36,727 nt of DNA from contig VOPT01000071.1 of the NCBI GenBank assembly GCA_009594865.1, forward strand, positions 1-36,727. Reading direction: 5' to 3'. This document shows positions 15,597 to 25,671 of this stretch, piece by piece; within the stretch, counting starts at the first letter, position 1; every line of letters begins with the position of its first letter. The notes under the pieces were generated by a model. The model saw only the letters and a list, made by a program, of their open reading frames with translations, was not told the DNA's origin and searched no databases. A program made the translations under genes and the position numbers. This DNA comes from Nitrospira sp. GTDB taxonomy: Bacteria > Nitrospirota > Nitrospiria > Nitrospirales > Nitrospiraceae.

Positions 15597-17564
15597 TTAC
15601 TCAACGCCGTGGGAGACCACCCGTGACAACGACGTCTCCCCATCCTTCTCTCCCGCCCCTTCGGCCACGGCCATCGGCCAGGTGACGAGACCTGAGACGC
15701 CTTCCGTCGCCGCTCCGTCTTTCGTCGCCGCGTAGATCTGCGGCAACTTGTTCGTGCCGAACTTGGAGATATACAGGAAGACGTGTTCGCGGCTATTGAC
15801 CCGCACCGCCCAGGGCTGAAAGTCGTTCTTATAAAACTCTTCGCAGAGCTGCATCGCGTCGAGACAAGAGATGCCGACCGGCTCATTCAGCGTGTAATAG
15901 TAATCCAGCGGGAGGTCGTACTCCTCCTGCTTATGGATCGTGATGCCGAACTTGTCCGGATTGCGCACCATCGGCGTGTGGCGGTAGGCCACGAAATAAA
16001 AGAGTTCGACCGAATGGATCACCGGCTGATTGTCGATGACGAACTGCCGCGTCTCCAGCGCCTCGTCGCGCGTTTCGCCGGGGAACCCGTAGAAGGCCAT
16101 CACGTGATTCCAGATCCCCGCCTTGGACGCCTGATGTAAATTGTTCTGGATGACGCTCTTCCGCGCATGTTTGTCCATGAGATTCAGGACGCGCTCGTTC
16201 GCCGACTCCATCCCGTAGTACAAGGTGCAGCAACCAGCCTTCGCCGCGAGGTCCCAGATCGCCTGATCCTGTAAGGTCTCTTCGAAGCGGATCAACGTCG
16301 TCCACTTGATGCCGACATTTCGGTCCACGAGCAACTGCGACACCTTCTTGAACAACGCGGGCGGATAGGACTCGTCAGAAAACAGGAAGTGGCGGCAGTT
16401 GTACTTGTCCCGCAGTGCGGTCACCTGGTCGACCACATGCTGGGCACTCATTCCGCGATACTGGTCGAAATAACCTTGTCCGTGATCGCAGAACGTGCAC
16501 CGGCCCCAGTAGCAGCCGCGCGTGGCGAGGTACGGAATGATCCGCTCGGGCACGAAATAATTATCGAGCGGCAACCCGTCGAAATCCGGCAGCGGCAGCG
16601 CGGTGGTTTTCTCCGTGTAGACTTCCTTGCTCTGCTTCACGCCCTCCGCATCGCGATACATGAGATTGGGCACCTGCTCCATCGCCCGCTGGCCGTTCAC
16701 GGCCTCCAGGTACCAGAGCAGCGCATGTTCGCCTTCGTACAAGATGGCCGCGTCGAACACTTCGGTGAAGAACCGCTCATGGTGCGCCCATTCTTCCTGC
16801 AATCGTGTCACGACGTTCCCGCCGACGACGACGCGAATCTCCGGAAAACTTTCCTTGATCATCTTGCAGAACGTCAGGCCGGCCATCAGCTGCATTTGCG
16901 TGCCGATGGAGATCCCGATCACCGCCGGCTTTTCCTTGCTCACACTGGGCAGCACCAGTTGATTACAGATGTCGCGGTAGACGTTCACCTGCTCATCGTC
17001 GAGGCAGGCGAACACTTCCTTCGACACGCCTGGACGATAACCCAGGTTGCTTTCCATCGGGTAAAACACCAGCGAGGCCGGATAGTAGGCGGCAGAGATA
17101 TACTGCATGGCCTCACGAAACGTATTCAGGGCGCGCTCAAGTTTTTCGGCTTCATAGAACCGCTCCCCGCGCACGACCAGCTTGGCATCTTCGGCCCGCT
17201 CCGCGAGGTCGAACACGTCGACAGCGTAGGCGTCTTCCAGCACCGCTTTCTGGCTGGCTTCCTGCTCGGTCAGCGTCCCCGCCTTCTCCTTATCCTGGAG
17301 CGGCTTGAGGTGCATGCCCAGGCGGCCCTTCACCCAGATCAGAAACTCCATGCTGAAGAAGTGGTCGTACATCTCGATGTTGATGTCGCGCTGCACGACG
17401 GTATGCCCGGCTTCGCGCAGCACGGCCGTCAACATCGGCAGGGCAAGGTACGGCGCCGTCGGCACCCATTCGGGCGGAAACAGCAACATGACCTTCGACT
17501 GCTTGCGTTCTTCTTTCTTGATCGGCGTCAGGCCGTCGATCTGGACGAGACCATTACTACTCAT
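15597..17564 (-). CDS. B12-binding-type radical SAM protein, paralogue A
   Basis: The 655-residue product has an N-terminal cobalamin-binding-like Rossmann region (KVMLLFPPEWVPTAPYLALP, and later VIGISIGTQMQ and VVVGGNVVTRL). A radical SAM domain carries the cluster ligands Cys351, Cys355 and Cys358 (GCYWGRCTFCDHG). The canonical D-x-H-x-x-G of B12 domains is not seen, as in many of this class. An insertion of about 130 mostly helical residues (about 68-200) splits the B12-like domain. Members perform methylations or rearrangements on lipids, antibiotics or proteins; the substrate here is unknown. The neighbouring gene at 17718 is a clear paralogue in the same orientation, which suggests sequential or alternative steps. 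Confidence 0.88.
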   Translation of the reverse strand: MSSNGLVQIDGLTPIKKEERKQSKVMLLFPPEWVPTAPYLALPMLTAVLREAGHTVVQRDINIEMYDHFFSMEFLIWVKGRLGMHLKPLQDKEKAGTLTEQEASQKAVLEDAYAVDVFDLAERAEDAKLVVRGERFYEAEKLERALNTFREAMQYISAAYYPASLVFYPMESNLGYRPGVSKEVFACLDDEQVNVYRDICNQLVLPSVSKEKPAVIGISIGTQMQLMAGLTFCKMIKESFPEIRVVVGGNVVTRLQEEWAHHERFFTEVFDAAILYEGEHALLWYLEAVNGQRAMEQVPNLMYRDAEGVKQSKEVYTEKTTALPLPDFDGLPLDNYFVPERIIPYLATRGCYWGRCTFCDHGQGYFDQYRGMSAQHVVDQVTALRDKYNCRHFLFSDESYPPALFKKVSQLLVDRNVGIKWTTLIRFEETLQDQAIWDLAAKAGCCTLYYGMESANERVLNLMDKHARKSVIQNNLHQASKAGIWNHVMAFYGFPGETRDEALETRQFVIDNQPVIHSVELFYFVAYRHTPMVRNPDKFGITIHKQEEYDLPLDYYYTLNEPVGISCLDAMQLCEEFYKNDFQPWAVRVNSREHVFLYISKFGTNKLPQIYAATKDGAATEGVSGLVTWPMAVAEGAGEKDGETSLSRVVSHGVE

Positions 17565-17590
17565 GGTCGGTCACCTGCACGTTATCCTTC

Positions 17591-17712
17591 AACATGTTCA
17601 AAAAGGATCTCCGACAAGGCTGCAGCGAGGGAAAGGACGAGGCGTACTCACCGCAGTACCTCGAGTCGTTGACCGAAGCGAGAACGCAGCCGCAGACTGT
17701 TTTCAATGTCCT
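17591..17712. repeat. Palindromic intergenic repeat, copy 9 (diverged)
   Basis: The arms are CATGTTCAAAAAGGATC and GACTGTTTTCAATGTCC. The tip is GTACT-CACCGC-AGTAC, another paired change relative to GTACC/GGTAC. It sits between the two paralogous radical SAM genes, five bases from the stop codon of the one at 17718. Confidence 0.82.
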
Positions 17713-17717
17713 GACCA

Positions 17718-19616
17718 TCACATCTTCCCCGCCAGCGTCGGCGACGCTCCGATGATTTTCGTCGACCGATATTGCAGATCCGGCAGCTTCTGCAATCCGA
17801 AGCGCGCGATGTAGAGGAAAATATATTCGCGGATGAACAGTCGCAGATCCCAACCCGGGTTGTGGTTCCGCTCGAACTCTTCAAACACGCGCTCCGCCTC
17901 TTCGATGCTCAAGCCCTGCTTCACCGTGAAGTAATAGTCCAGCGCCAGGTCCCACTCAGGATTCTTGTACGCCGTCACGCCGAACTTCTCCGGATTCTTT
18001 GCCACGGGATTGTGCCGGCCCAGATCGAACGTGCCGAAACCCAGCGAATGGACGTGCTCCTTGTTCTGCTCCAGGAACTGGACGGACGACCAGGCCTCCT
18101 CACGCGTTTCACCGGGAAATCCGAAGAACCCCATGCAGTGATTCCAGATACCGGCTTCGGCCGTGCGTTTGAGATGCTCGGTCATGATGGCCGTCGTCGT
18201 GGCCTTGTCCATGAGCTTCAGCACCCGCTCGTTGCCCGACTCGTAGCCAAAGTGGAGATACTTGCAGCCGGACTGCTTTGCATCCTGCCAGACCTGATCT
18301 TCCAGCAAACTCTTCTCGAATCGCATATGAGTCGTCCAGACGATCCCCATGTTGCTGTCGATTAAGCCGCGCGCGAGTTTCCGGAAGAGGGCCGGCGGAT
18401 AGGATTCATCGGTGAAATGAAAATGCCGGGCCCCGTACTTGTCGCGCAGATACGTGATCTCCGCCAACACGTCTTGAATCTTCTTCGAGCGATACCCCGC
18501 CGTGTAGCCTTCGCCGTGATCGCAAAACTCGCAGCGCCCCCAATAACAGCCGCGCGTCGCCAGGTACGGCAGAATCTTCGTAGGGACGAAATATTTCTCC
18601 AGCGGCAGCCCGTCGAAGTCCGGTGGCGGTAAAGTCTGCATGTCTTCGGCGAAACTCGTCGCGGAGACATGCACGCCGCTCGCATCCTTATAGATGGTGT
18701 TCGGCACATCGGCCAGGCTCTGTTTCGCACCCACCGCCGAGACGAGTTGCACGAACGCCGTCTCCCCTTCATACACCACGGCGCTGTCGAAGTATTGGAA
18801 CAGCGGCGACAGCGGAAGCACGTCGCGCAAACGCGTGACCGTGTTGCCGCCGATCGTCACATGAATGTGGGGGAAGTGCTGCTTGATGAGCGCGCAAAAC
18901 GTCATCGAGGAAAACATCTGCTGCTGTAACACGATCGAGATGCCGATCACGTCCGGCTGCTCCGCCTCGATGGCCGGCTTCACCAGCTGATCGAACACAT
19001 CGCGGTAGATGTTCACCTGAGTGTCGTTCACCGCCTCGATCACTTCGCTCGACACGAACACCTTATAGGAGAGGTTGGTCTCCATGGGCGGCATGCAGAC
19101 CCGCGCCGGCGCATAGACCAGCGAGATCACGGTCGTGACTTCACGAAACACTTGAATAGCCCACTCTAACTGATCGATTTCGTAGAAGACTTCTCCGCGA
19201 ATGATCGACTTGGCCTTTTCCGCCTTCTTGATCAGCTCGTCGATCCGCTGGCGGCTCACCTCGCACAGTTGAAGCTGGAGATCCTGCTCCCAATCTTCCA
19301 ACTCGCGCTTCTTCGCCAGCTTCCGGAGGCGATCGAGCTGTTGCGGCACCTTGCGCAAGACCTTCTTCAGAAAGTCCTCGCTGAAGTACCAATCCCACAT
19401 CTCGAGATTGATGTCTTTTTGAACGACCTGATGCCCGGCTTGGCGGAGGACGGCGGTGAGGGACGGAAGACTCAGATAGGGTTCGGACGGAAACCAGTCG
19501 GGCGGAAAGATGAGCATGACCTTCATCTTCCGGCCGGCGGCAGCCTCAGACGATTGGCGCTGGAGCATGATCAGCTCGCGCGACGCCCGTTCGCCCTTTG
19601 TATACTCAACCCGCAT
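17718..19616 (-). CDS. B12-binding-type radical SAM protein, paralogue B
   Basis: The product of 632 residues from the ATG at 19616 is similar to paralogue A along its whole length. It has MKVMLIFPPDWFPSEPYLSLP at the start of the B12-like domain, a helical insertion with heptad-like Leu/Lys/Glu (about residues 80-200), and VIGISIVLQQQ and VTIGGNTVTRL. The cluster motif GCYWGRCEFCDHG has Cys357, Cys361 and Cys364. Both copies share EGE in the EGETAF/EGEHAL region and end with YIARFG/YISKFG. An in-frame TTG at 19631 is a less likely start. A repeat separates it from paralogue A, so co-transcription would have to read through that hairpin. Substrate unknown. Confidence 0.87.
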   Translation of the reverse strand: MRVEYTKGERASRELIMLQRQSSEAAAGRKMKVMLIFPPDWFPSEPYLSLPSLTAVLRQAGHQVVQKDINLEMWDWYFSEDFLKKVLRKVPQQLDRLRKLAKKRELEDWEQDLQLQLCEVSRQRIDELIKKAEKAKSIIRGEVFYEIDQLEWAIQVFREVTTVISLVYAPARVCMPPMETNLSYKVFVSSEVIEAVNDTQVNIYRDVFDQLVKPAIEAEQPDVIGISIVLQQQMFSSMTFCALIKQHFPHIHVTIGGNTVTRLRDVLPLSPLFQYFDSAVVYEGETAFVQLVSAVGAKQSLADVPNTIYKDASGVHVSATSFAEDMQTLPPPDFDGLPLEKYFVPTKILPYLATRGCYWGRCEFCDHGEGYTAGYRSKKIQDVLAEITYLRDKYGARHFHFTDESYPPALFRKLARGLIDSNMGIVWTTHMRFEKSLLEDQVWQDAKQSGCKYLHFGYESGNERVLKLMDKATTTAIMTEHLKRTAEAGIWNHCMGFFGFPGETREEAWSSVQFLEQNKEHVHSLGFGTFDLGRHNPVAKNPEKFGVTAYKNPEWDLALDYYFTVKQGLSIEEAERVFEEFERNHNPGWDLRLFIREYIFLYIARFGLQKLPDLQYRSTKIIGASPTLAGKM

Positions 19617-19735
19617 GTATCTATGACTCAACCCCGAAGACGGGGCCGAAGGTCCTGTTGAGATCGTGAATGAGGCTCAGGAATCGCGTCATTGTACGGG
19701 CCTGGGAGAAACAGGGTCAAGAGGTGGAGGCGGGA

Positions 19736-19817
19736 CACTCCTGTGACTCCCTTGCTCCCGGAACGCGCGCCCTTAGAAGGACCTCGTTCGACGGGCACAG
19801 TAGGAGTCACAGGAGTG
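19736..19817. repeat. Inverted repeat near the IS left end
   Basis: A perfect 15-base inverted repeat, CACTCCTGTGACTCC at 19736-19750 and its complement at 19803-19817, is separated by 52 bases. It could form a hairpin in DNA or RNA, and may be a small non-autonomous element or an operator. It is unlike the palindromic family at 9570-17712. Confidence 0.6.
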
Positions 19818-19831
19818 CTCCGGAGTTATGA

Positions 19832-21212
19832 TCAAAAGTTGTGTATGGCAGGAGAGAAAAGGGCGGCGTATTCTTGATGGTCAACCACGATCATCCACCT
19901 TTTGCAAGGAGTGACTACGCCGCATGCACAACGATACGGGAGTGGAGTGGAAGAATCCAGGGGTTTCCGGCGAGGTCCGAGATGCGCTCACGGACGTGTT
20001 GCGCCAGGGAGCCCACCAGTTGTTAACCCAGGCGATTGAAACCGAAGTGGCGGAGTTTCTGGCGCGGTATCGCGAGACGCGCGACGAGGGGGGGCCGACG
20101 GCGCATCGTGCGCAATGGCTACCTCCCGCCCCGTTTGATCCAGACCGGCATTGGGGCCGTGCCGGTGAACGCTCCACGGGTGCGTGATCGGGCGAGCGAG
20201 ATTCGGTTCACTTCCTCGATTTTGCCGCCGTATCTGCGGCGCACCAAGACGATCGAGGCACTGCTGCCGTGGCTGTATCTCAAGGGCATCTCCACGGGCG
20301 AGTTCGGCGAGGCGCTCACCGCGCTCGTGGGCCACGATGCGCCAGGACTGTCGGCCGGGACGATCAGCCGGCTCAAGACGGCCTGGCAACACGAACACGC
20401 ACGCTGGGAGCGGCGTGACCTGGGGAGCAAGCACTACGTGTATCTGTGGGTGGAGGGCATTCACTTCGGCGTGCGCCTGGAAGAAGCGAACCAGTGCATC
20501 CTCGTCATCATTGGCGCCACGGCCGAGGGCAAGAAGGAACTGCTGGCACTCACCGACGGATTCCGGGAATCCGAGGACTCTTGGAAGACGGTGTTGCGGG
20601 ACGTGAAGCGCCGTGGCCTGACCATCGATCCCCACCTCGCCATCGGCGATGGGGCGCTCGGTTTCTGGAAGGCCTTGCCTCAGGTCTATGGCCACACCCG
20701 CACCCAGCGCTGCTGGGTGCACAAAACGGGAAATGTGCTGAACAAGCTGCCGAAGCACCTGCAATCCAAAGCCAAGAGCGATCTCCAGCAGATCTGGATG
20801 GCGCCGACACGTGAGCAGGCGTCCCGGGCGTTCGCGGCCTTCCTCACGGCCTACGCGCCCAAGTACCCGAAGGCGGCCGACTGTCTCGCGAAGGACCAGC
20901 AGGCCTTGCTCGCCTTTTACGACTTCCCGGCTGAGCACTGGCATCACCTCCGAACCACAAATCCGATCGAGTCCACCTTCGCCAGTGTGCGGCTGCGCAC
21001 GGCGAAAACTCGCGGCTGTGTCTCGCGCACGAGCATCCGCTCGATGGTGTTCATGCTCGCCAAGAGCGCCGAGCGTCGTTGGTTGAAGTTACGGGGGGCC
21101 GAATTGATCGCCAGAATCATTCACGGCGTGCAATTCAACAATGGAGTAGCGGTACAGAAGGAGCGCCGTCAGAAGATCGCCGCCTGAGCCTCTCGGCGTA
21201 CACAACATTTGA
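19832..21212 (+). mobile_element. IS256-family insertion sequence
   Basis: A ~1.38-kb element contains one transposase gene of the IS256 (mutator) type. Imperfect terminal inverted repeats are visible: TCAAAAGTTGTGTATGGC reading in from 19832, and TCAAATGTTGTGTACGCC reading in from 21212 on the other strand. No flanking 8-9 base target duplication was found, so the exact ends are uncertain by a few bases or one side has been rearranged. The right end lies inside a methyltransferase reading frame. The transposase is frameshifted, so the copy may be immobile. Confidence 0.8.
19924..21187 (+). pseudogene. IS256-family transposase, frameshifted
   Basis: Two frames together give a full-length IS256-type transposase. 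The first runs from the ATG at 19924 through HQLLTQAIETEVAEFLARY; the second continues as GRRRIVRNGYLPPRLIQTG up to 21187. They join at a run of seven G (20088-20094). Six G would give one continuous frame, so a one-base insertion is the simplest cause; slippage or a sequencing error is also possible. The later DDE residues look intact (LAIGDGALGFW and TTNPIESTF). The first catalytic Asp, normally in DGI-F, appears as Glu (VEGIHFGV, codon 20453-20455). Both changes suggest an inactive enzyme. Confidence 0.85.
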
Positions 21213-22122
21213 CTATTTCTCCAATGGTCTGGCCGCACGAGTCACTGGTCCCAACCATTCATTGAACCGAGACAGACAGGCTATCGCCTATCACTACGAT
21301 CATCCCCCGGAGTTCTACGCCGCCTGGCTGGATCGACAGATGGTCTACTCCTGCGCCTATTTTTCCTCCACCGAAGACCTCGATGCCGCGCAGGTACAAA
21401 AACTCGACTATCTCTGCAGAAAACTCCGTCTCCGACGTGGCGACCGATTGCTTGATGTTGGGTGCGGCTGGGGCGCGCTCATCCTTCACGCGGCCCGGCA
21501 CTATGGAGTTCAGGCCTGTGGCATTACCTTGAGCGAAAAGCAGGCTGAATTTGCAGACGCCTGTATTCAACAACACGGGCTCATGGATCGCTGCCGGGTC
21601 GAACTGCGCGACTATCGACAACTGAGCACTCCCAATCGGTATGACAAGATCGTCAGTGTCGGCATGGTCGAACATGTGGGGGCGGCTCAACTCTCAGGCT
21701 ATTTTCGCCATATCTGGAATCTGCTGAAGCCAGGCGGCACGTTTCTGAATCATGGTATTGGGATTCGGCAGGGAGAACGCTGTGCCTTCGGGCCGTTTGT
21801 GAATACATATGTCTTTCCCGATGCCGAACTGGTCACCCTCTCCACTGCCACCGGATTGGCTGAGACCGCGGGCTTCGAGGTGAGAGATGTCGAAAGCTTG
21901 CGCGAGCATTGTGTCCTCACGCTTCGGCGATGGAGACGGCGCCTGGAGAGCAATGTCCCGCCGCGACACTCCAGCATGGATGAATCCACGTGGCGATTAT
22001 GGCGCCTCTATCTCGCCAGCGCCGCCCATGGTTTTGCCACAGGCAAGCTCAATCTATATCAAACGCTGCTTGCGAAAACGCGAGATGGGGTAGCGGGACT
22101 GCCCTTAACGCGAGACGACTAG
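21079..22122 (+). CDS. Cyclopropane-fatty-acid-synthase-like methyltransferase, N-terminus replaced by IS end
   Basis: The family-like part starts right after the IS end (about 21213, YFSNGLAARVTG) and is otherwise good: HYDHPPEFYAAWLD, MVYSCAYF, the SAM-binding LLDVGCGWGAL, MVEHVG, LKPGGTFLNHGIG and a complete C-terminus. Such enzymes transfer a methylene from S-adenosylmethionine to unsaturated acyl chains of membrane lipids. No ATG with a ribosome-binding site precedes this part. The frame continues backwards through the IS right end to a GTG at 21079, inside the transposase gene in another frame. The native start and perhaps 10-80 residues are lost, so the gene may be dead or may use IS signals. 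The upstream side of the IS shows no obvious N-terminal half. Confidence 0.75.
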   Translation: MVEVTGGRIDRQNHSRRAIQQWSSGTEGAPSEDRRLSLSAYTTFDYFSNGLAARVTGPNHSLNRDRQAIAYHYDHPPEFYAAWLDRQMVYSCAYFSSTEDLDAAQVQKLDYLCRKLRLRRGDRLLDVGCGWGALILHAARHYGVQACGITLSEKQAEFADACIQQHGLMDRCRVELRDYRQLSTPNRYDKIVSVGMVEHVGAAQLSGYFRHIWNLLKPGGTFLNHGIGIRQGERCAFGPFVNTYVFPDAELVTLSTATGLAETAGFEVRDVESLREHCVLTLRRWRRRLESNVPPRHSSMDESTWRLWRLYLASAAHGFATGKLNLYQTLLAKTRDGVAGLPLTRDD

Positions 22123-22249
22123 TATGACGGCCACTCGTCGATGGAGTCGCGCCGGTCAGCAGGATCGCGTTAGCCTGCGAACCCTCCTCTTCTCCCTGCC
22201 CTCGCGGCCCTCTCCCGCTGAAAGAAGTGCCCGGCCGGATAGCGCAATG

Positions 22250-22284
22250 TGCTTGCTGCTCGCAGGTAAGCCCGCTAGCCTGGC
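22250..22284 (+). other. 35-nt conserved element, copy 1
   Basis: The block begins TGCTTGCTGC, has GCAGGTAAG in the middle and ends CGCTAGCCTGGC. It matches 31931-31965 at 31 of 35 positions with no gap, and 35497-35530 more loosely. It lies 50 bases before the ATG of the small membrane-protein gene. A cis-acting RNA or DNA element is suspected; it does not match any riboswitch that I can recall. Confidence 0.6.
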
Positions 22285-22334
22285 GGTGAAACGACATCGC
22301 ACGAGCCTCTCACTCGCGTTGAACGAGGGACGTG

Positions 22335-22706
22335 ATGAAGCGGGATACCTGGCTTTTCGTGACGGCGGTGACTGGCGGAATCGTCGCGTGGACGTTGGTG
22401 GCAACCTGCTCTCACCAGAGCGAGGCGTGGGATTCAGATCTGTATTTCACGCCGGGGATGCCCGCGGTCTTCCTGCTGTCTGCCCTGCTAGGCGACCTTG
22501 AACCGAACAACCCCTGGCGCCGGGGAGCGGCACCTTCTGTCGGGCAAGCGCTCGTGATGCTGCGGCCACAACACCCTGGTAACATGTTGCCGCTCGACAT
22601 CCTGATGTTCGGTGTCCTTGCCCTGCCCTCGATCGTCACGGCAGAAATGAGAGCGCTTGCGGCCAAGAGAGGCCTTCCGGGATCAACCGCTCGACAGATC
22701 ACTTGA
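22335..22706 (+). CDS. Small membrane protein, unknown function
   Basis: The family was not recognised. The 123-residue product has hydrophobic stretches at about residues 6-24 (WLFVTAVTGGIVAWTLVAT), a shorter one near 42-53 and one near 85-100 (LDILMFGVLALPSIV), so two or three membrane passes are likely. GAGGGA at 22325-22330 precedes the ATG at 22335; a GTG at 22332 is in the same frame. A degenerate second copy lies at 35579-35836, and both copies are preceded by the same short conserved element about 50 bases upstream. The conservation of this pair argues that the frame was once a functional gene. It converges on exonuclease III. Confidence 0.6.
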   Translation: MKRDTWLFVTAVTGGIVAWTLVATCSHQSEAWDSDLYFTPGMPAVFLLSALLGDLEPNNPWRRGAAPSVGQALVMLRPQHPGNMLPLDILMFGVLALPSIVTAEMRALAAKRGLPGSTARQIT

Positions 22707-22730
22707 GACGAGCGCCTTGCCGACTCGTCG

Positions 22731-23612
22731 TCATTTTTTCTTTCCAGTCCGAGCCGCAATGCGTGACTCCGCCGAGGTCCAGCCTGCATCGAACGGATGG
22801 CCGGCTGTATCCAGATCGATGACCAGCGGGGCGTGATCCGAGGGCAAGGGCTTCCCCTTCCGCGCCTCGCGATCGATCTCGGCCCAGACAAGGCGATCTC
22901 TCAATGGTCCACTCACGAGCAGGTGATCGATGCGCATACCGATGTTCTTGTGAAAATTTCCGGCGCGGTAGTCCCACCATGTGTACCGTCCTGGCTCCGG
23001 ATGATGCACTCGATACGCATCGATGAATCCCTCGCTCACAATCCGTTCGAACGCCCGCCGCTCGCGATCGGACACATGCGTGCCGCCGTGACAGGCGGCC
23101 GGGTCCCACACGTCGATATCCTGAGGCGCCACGTTGAAATCGCCGCCGATGACGCAGGGTGTCTGCGCGGCATTCGTGTGCGTCATCCATCGCGCCAGCT
23201 TGTCGAACCAAAGCAGCTTCGCGTGATAAAAGGGCGAATCGACCTCGCGACCGTTCGGCGCGTAGATGGAGACCATGCGCAGGCCTCCGCAATCGGCCGC
23301 CAGCATCCTGGCCTCTGCCAGCGGCTCATCGTCACCCATATCCGTCGAGCGTGACGGCCGCAACGGCTCGCCGAAATTCGTGACCACGCCACCGATGCCG
23401 CACCGGCTCGCAATCGCGACGCCGTTCCATCGACCTTCACCGTGGTGCGCCAACTCATAGCCGGCCTGTGTGAACGCATCGACGGGCGCATCGGCATCCG
23501 CCAGCTTCGTTTCCTGCATCAACAACACGTCCGGCTTCGTCCGATCCAGCCACCACAGGACCTTTTCGAGACGCGCCTTCAATGAGTTGACGTTCCACGT
23601 CGCAATCCGCAT
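22731..23612 (-). CDS. xthA: Exodeoxyribonuclease III (AP endonuclease)
   Basis: The enzyme cuts DNA at abasic sites and degrades 3' ends in base-excision repair. The 293-residue product carries all the family signatures: MRIATWNVNSLKARL with the metal-site Asn, LLMQETKLAD with the catalytic Glu, YAPNGREVDSPFYHAK, IGGDFNVAPQDIDVWDP (Asp and Asn), RIDHLLVS and SDHAPLVIDL at the end. The length is normal (E. coli 268). The C-terminus has an extra basic tail ending in KKK. It is intact, unlike its two flanking neighbours on the plus and minus sides. Confidence 0.95.
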   Translation of the reverse strand: MRIATWNVNSLKARLEKVLWWLDRTKPDVLLMQETKLADADAPVDAFTQAGYELAHHGEGRWNGVAIASRCGIGGVVTNFGEPLRPSRSTDMGDDEPLAEARMLAADCGGLRMVSIYAPNGREVDSPFYHAKLLWFDKLARWMTHTNAAQTPCVIGGDFNVAPQDIDVWDPAACHGGTHVSDRERRAFERIVSEGFIDAYRVHHPEPGRYTWWDYRAGNFHKNIGMRIDHLLVSGPLRDRLVWAEIDREARKGKPLPSDHAPLVIDLDTAGHPFDAGWTSAESRIAARTGKKK

Positions 23613-23671
23613 GTCCTACAATATCCTGGTTTGGTAGCCGCTTGCCGAAGAAACGCTCGCTGAGCCGTTGC

Positions 23672-25340
<1,669 letters not shown>

Positions 25341-25642
25341 CTACCCCAGCTCGTCCGTTGGCACAAGCAGGGGCCGAAATCGCTGCGCCAGGGTGCAGTG
25401 AGCGTCCTCGTGGAGCAGGGGAAGACACCAGACCGATTCGCGCCATGATCTGGCCCAAAGCGTAACGCCTGTGTCCGAGTGCCTGATGTCGCGGGGCGCC
25501 CCGAATGACTTGTCAGGCCATTTAGCCACTCTACTCATCTTCCATACGTACTCCGTGCTACTCCTGATAAGGCTCCATGCCCTGATCATTTCGCCTTGCG
25601 GCCACACAAAACACATCAACGCCCTGTATTTCACTTACATAC

Positions 25643-25671
25643 TTGCAATTAGAGTGAGCTTTAAGTATCTT
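25643..25671 (+). promoter_or_regulatory. Possible sigma-70 promoter for the giant-protein locus
   Basis: TTGCAA at 25643-25648 and TATCTT at 25666-25671 are separated by exactly 17 bases, in a locally AT-richer stretch. They lie about 390 bases before the start at 26061, so a long leader would result. Only a candidate. Confidence 0.3.

Noticed and set aside
16389..17672. A 427-residue open frame on the plus strand opposite the radical SAM gene
   Set aside because: It is a codon-bias shadow: no family resemblance, His/Arg-rich composition, and the opposite strand carries a clear enzyme.
19924..21187. Programmed ribosomal frameshifting in the transposase
   Set aside because: IS256-family transposases are normally made from one frame, and the join would need a skip of one base at a plain G-run without a typical slippery heptamer; a one-base insertion is more likely, though slippage is not excluded.
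22250..22284. Conserved element as a known riboswitch (c-di-GMP, fluoride, TPP, guanidine) or an integron attC site
   Set aside because: None of the recalled consensus cores is present, and there is no GTTRRRY/RYYYAAC pair as required for attC.
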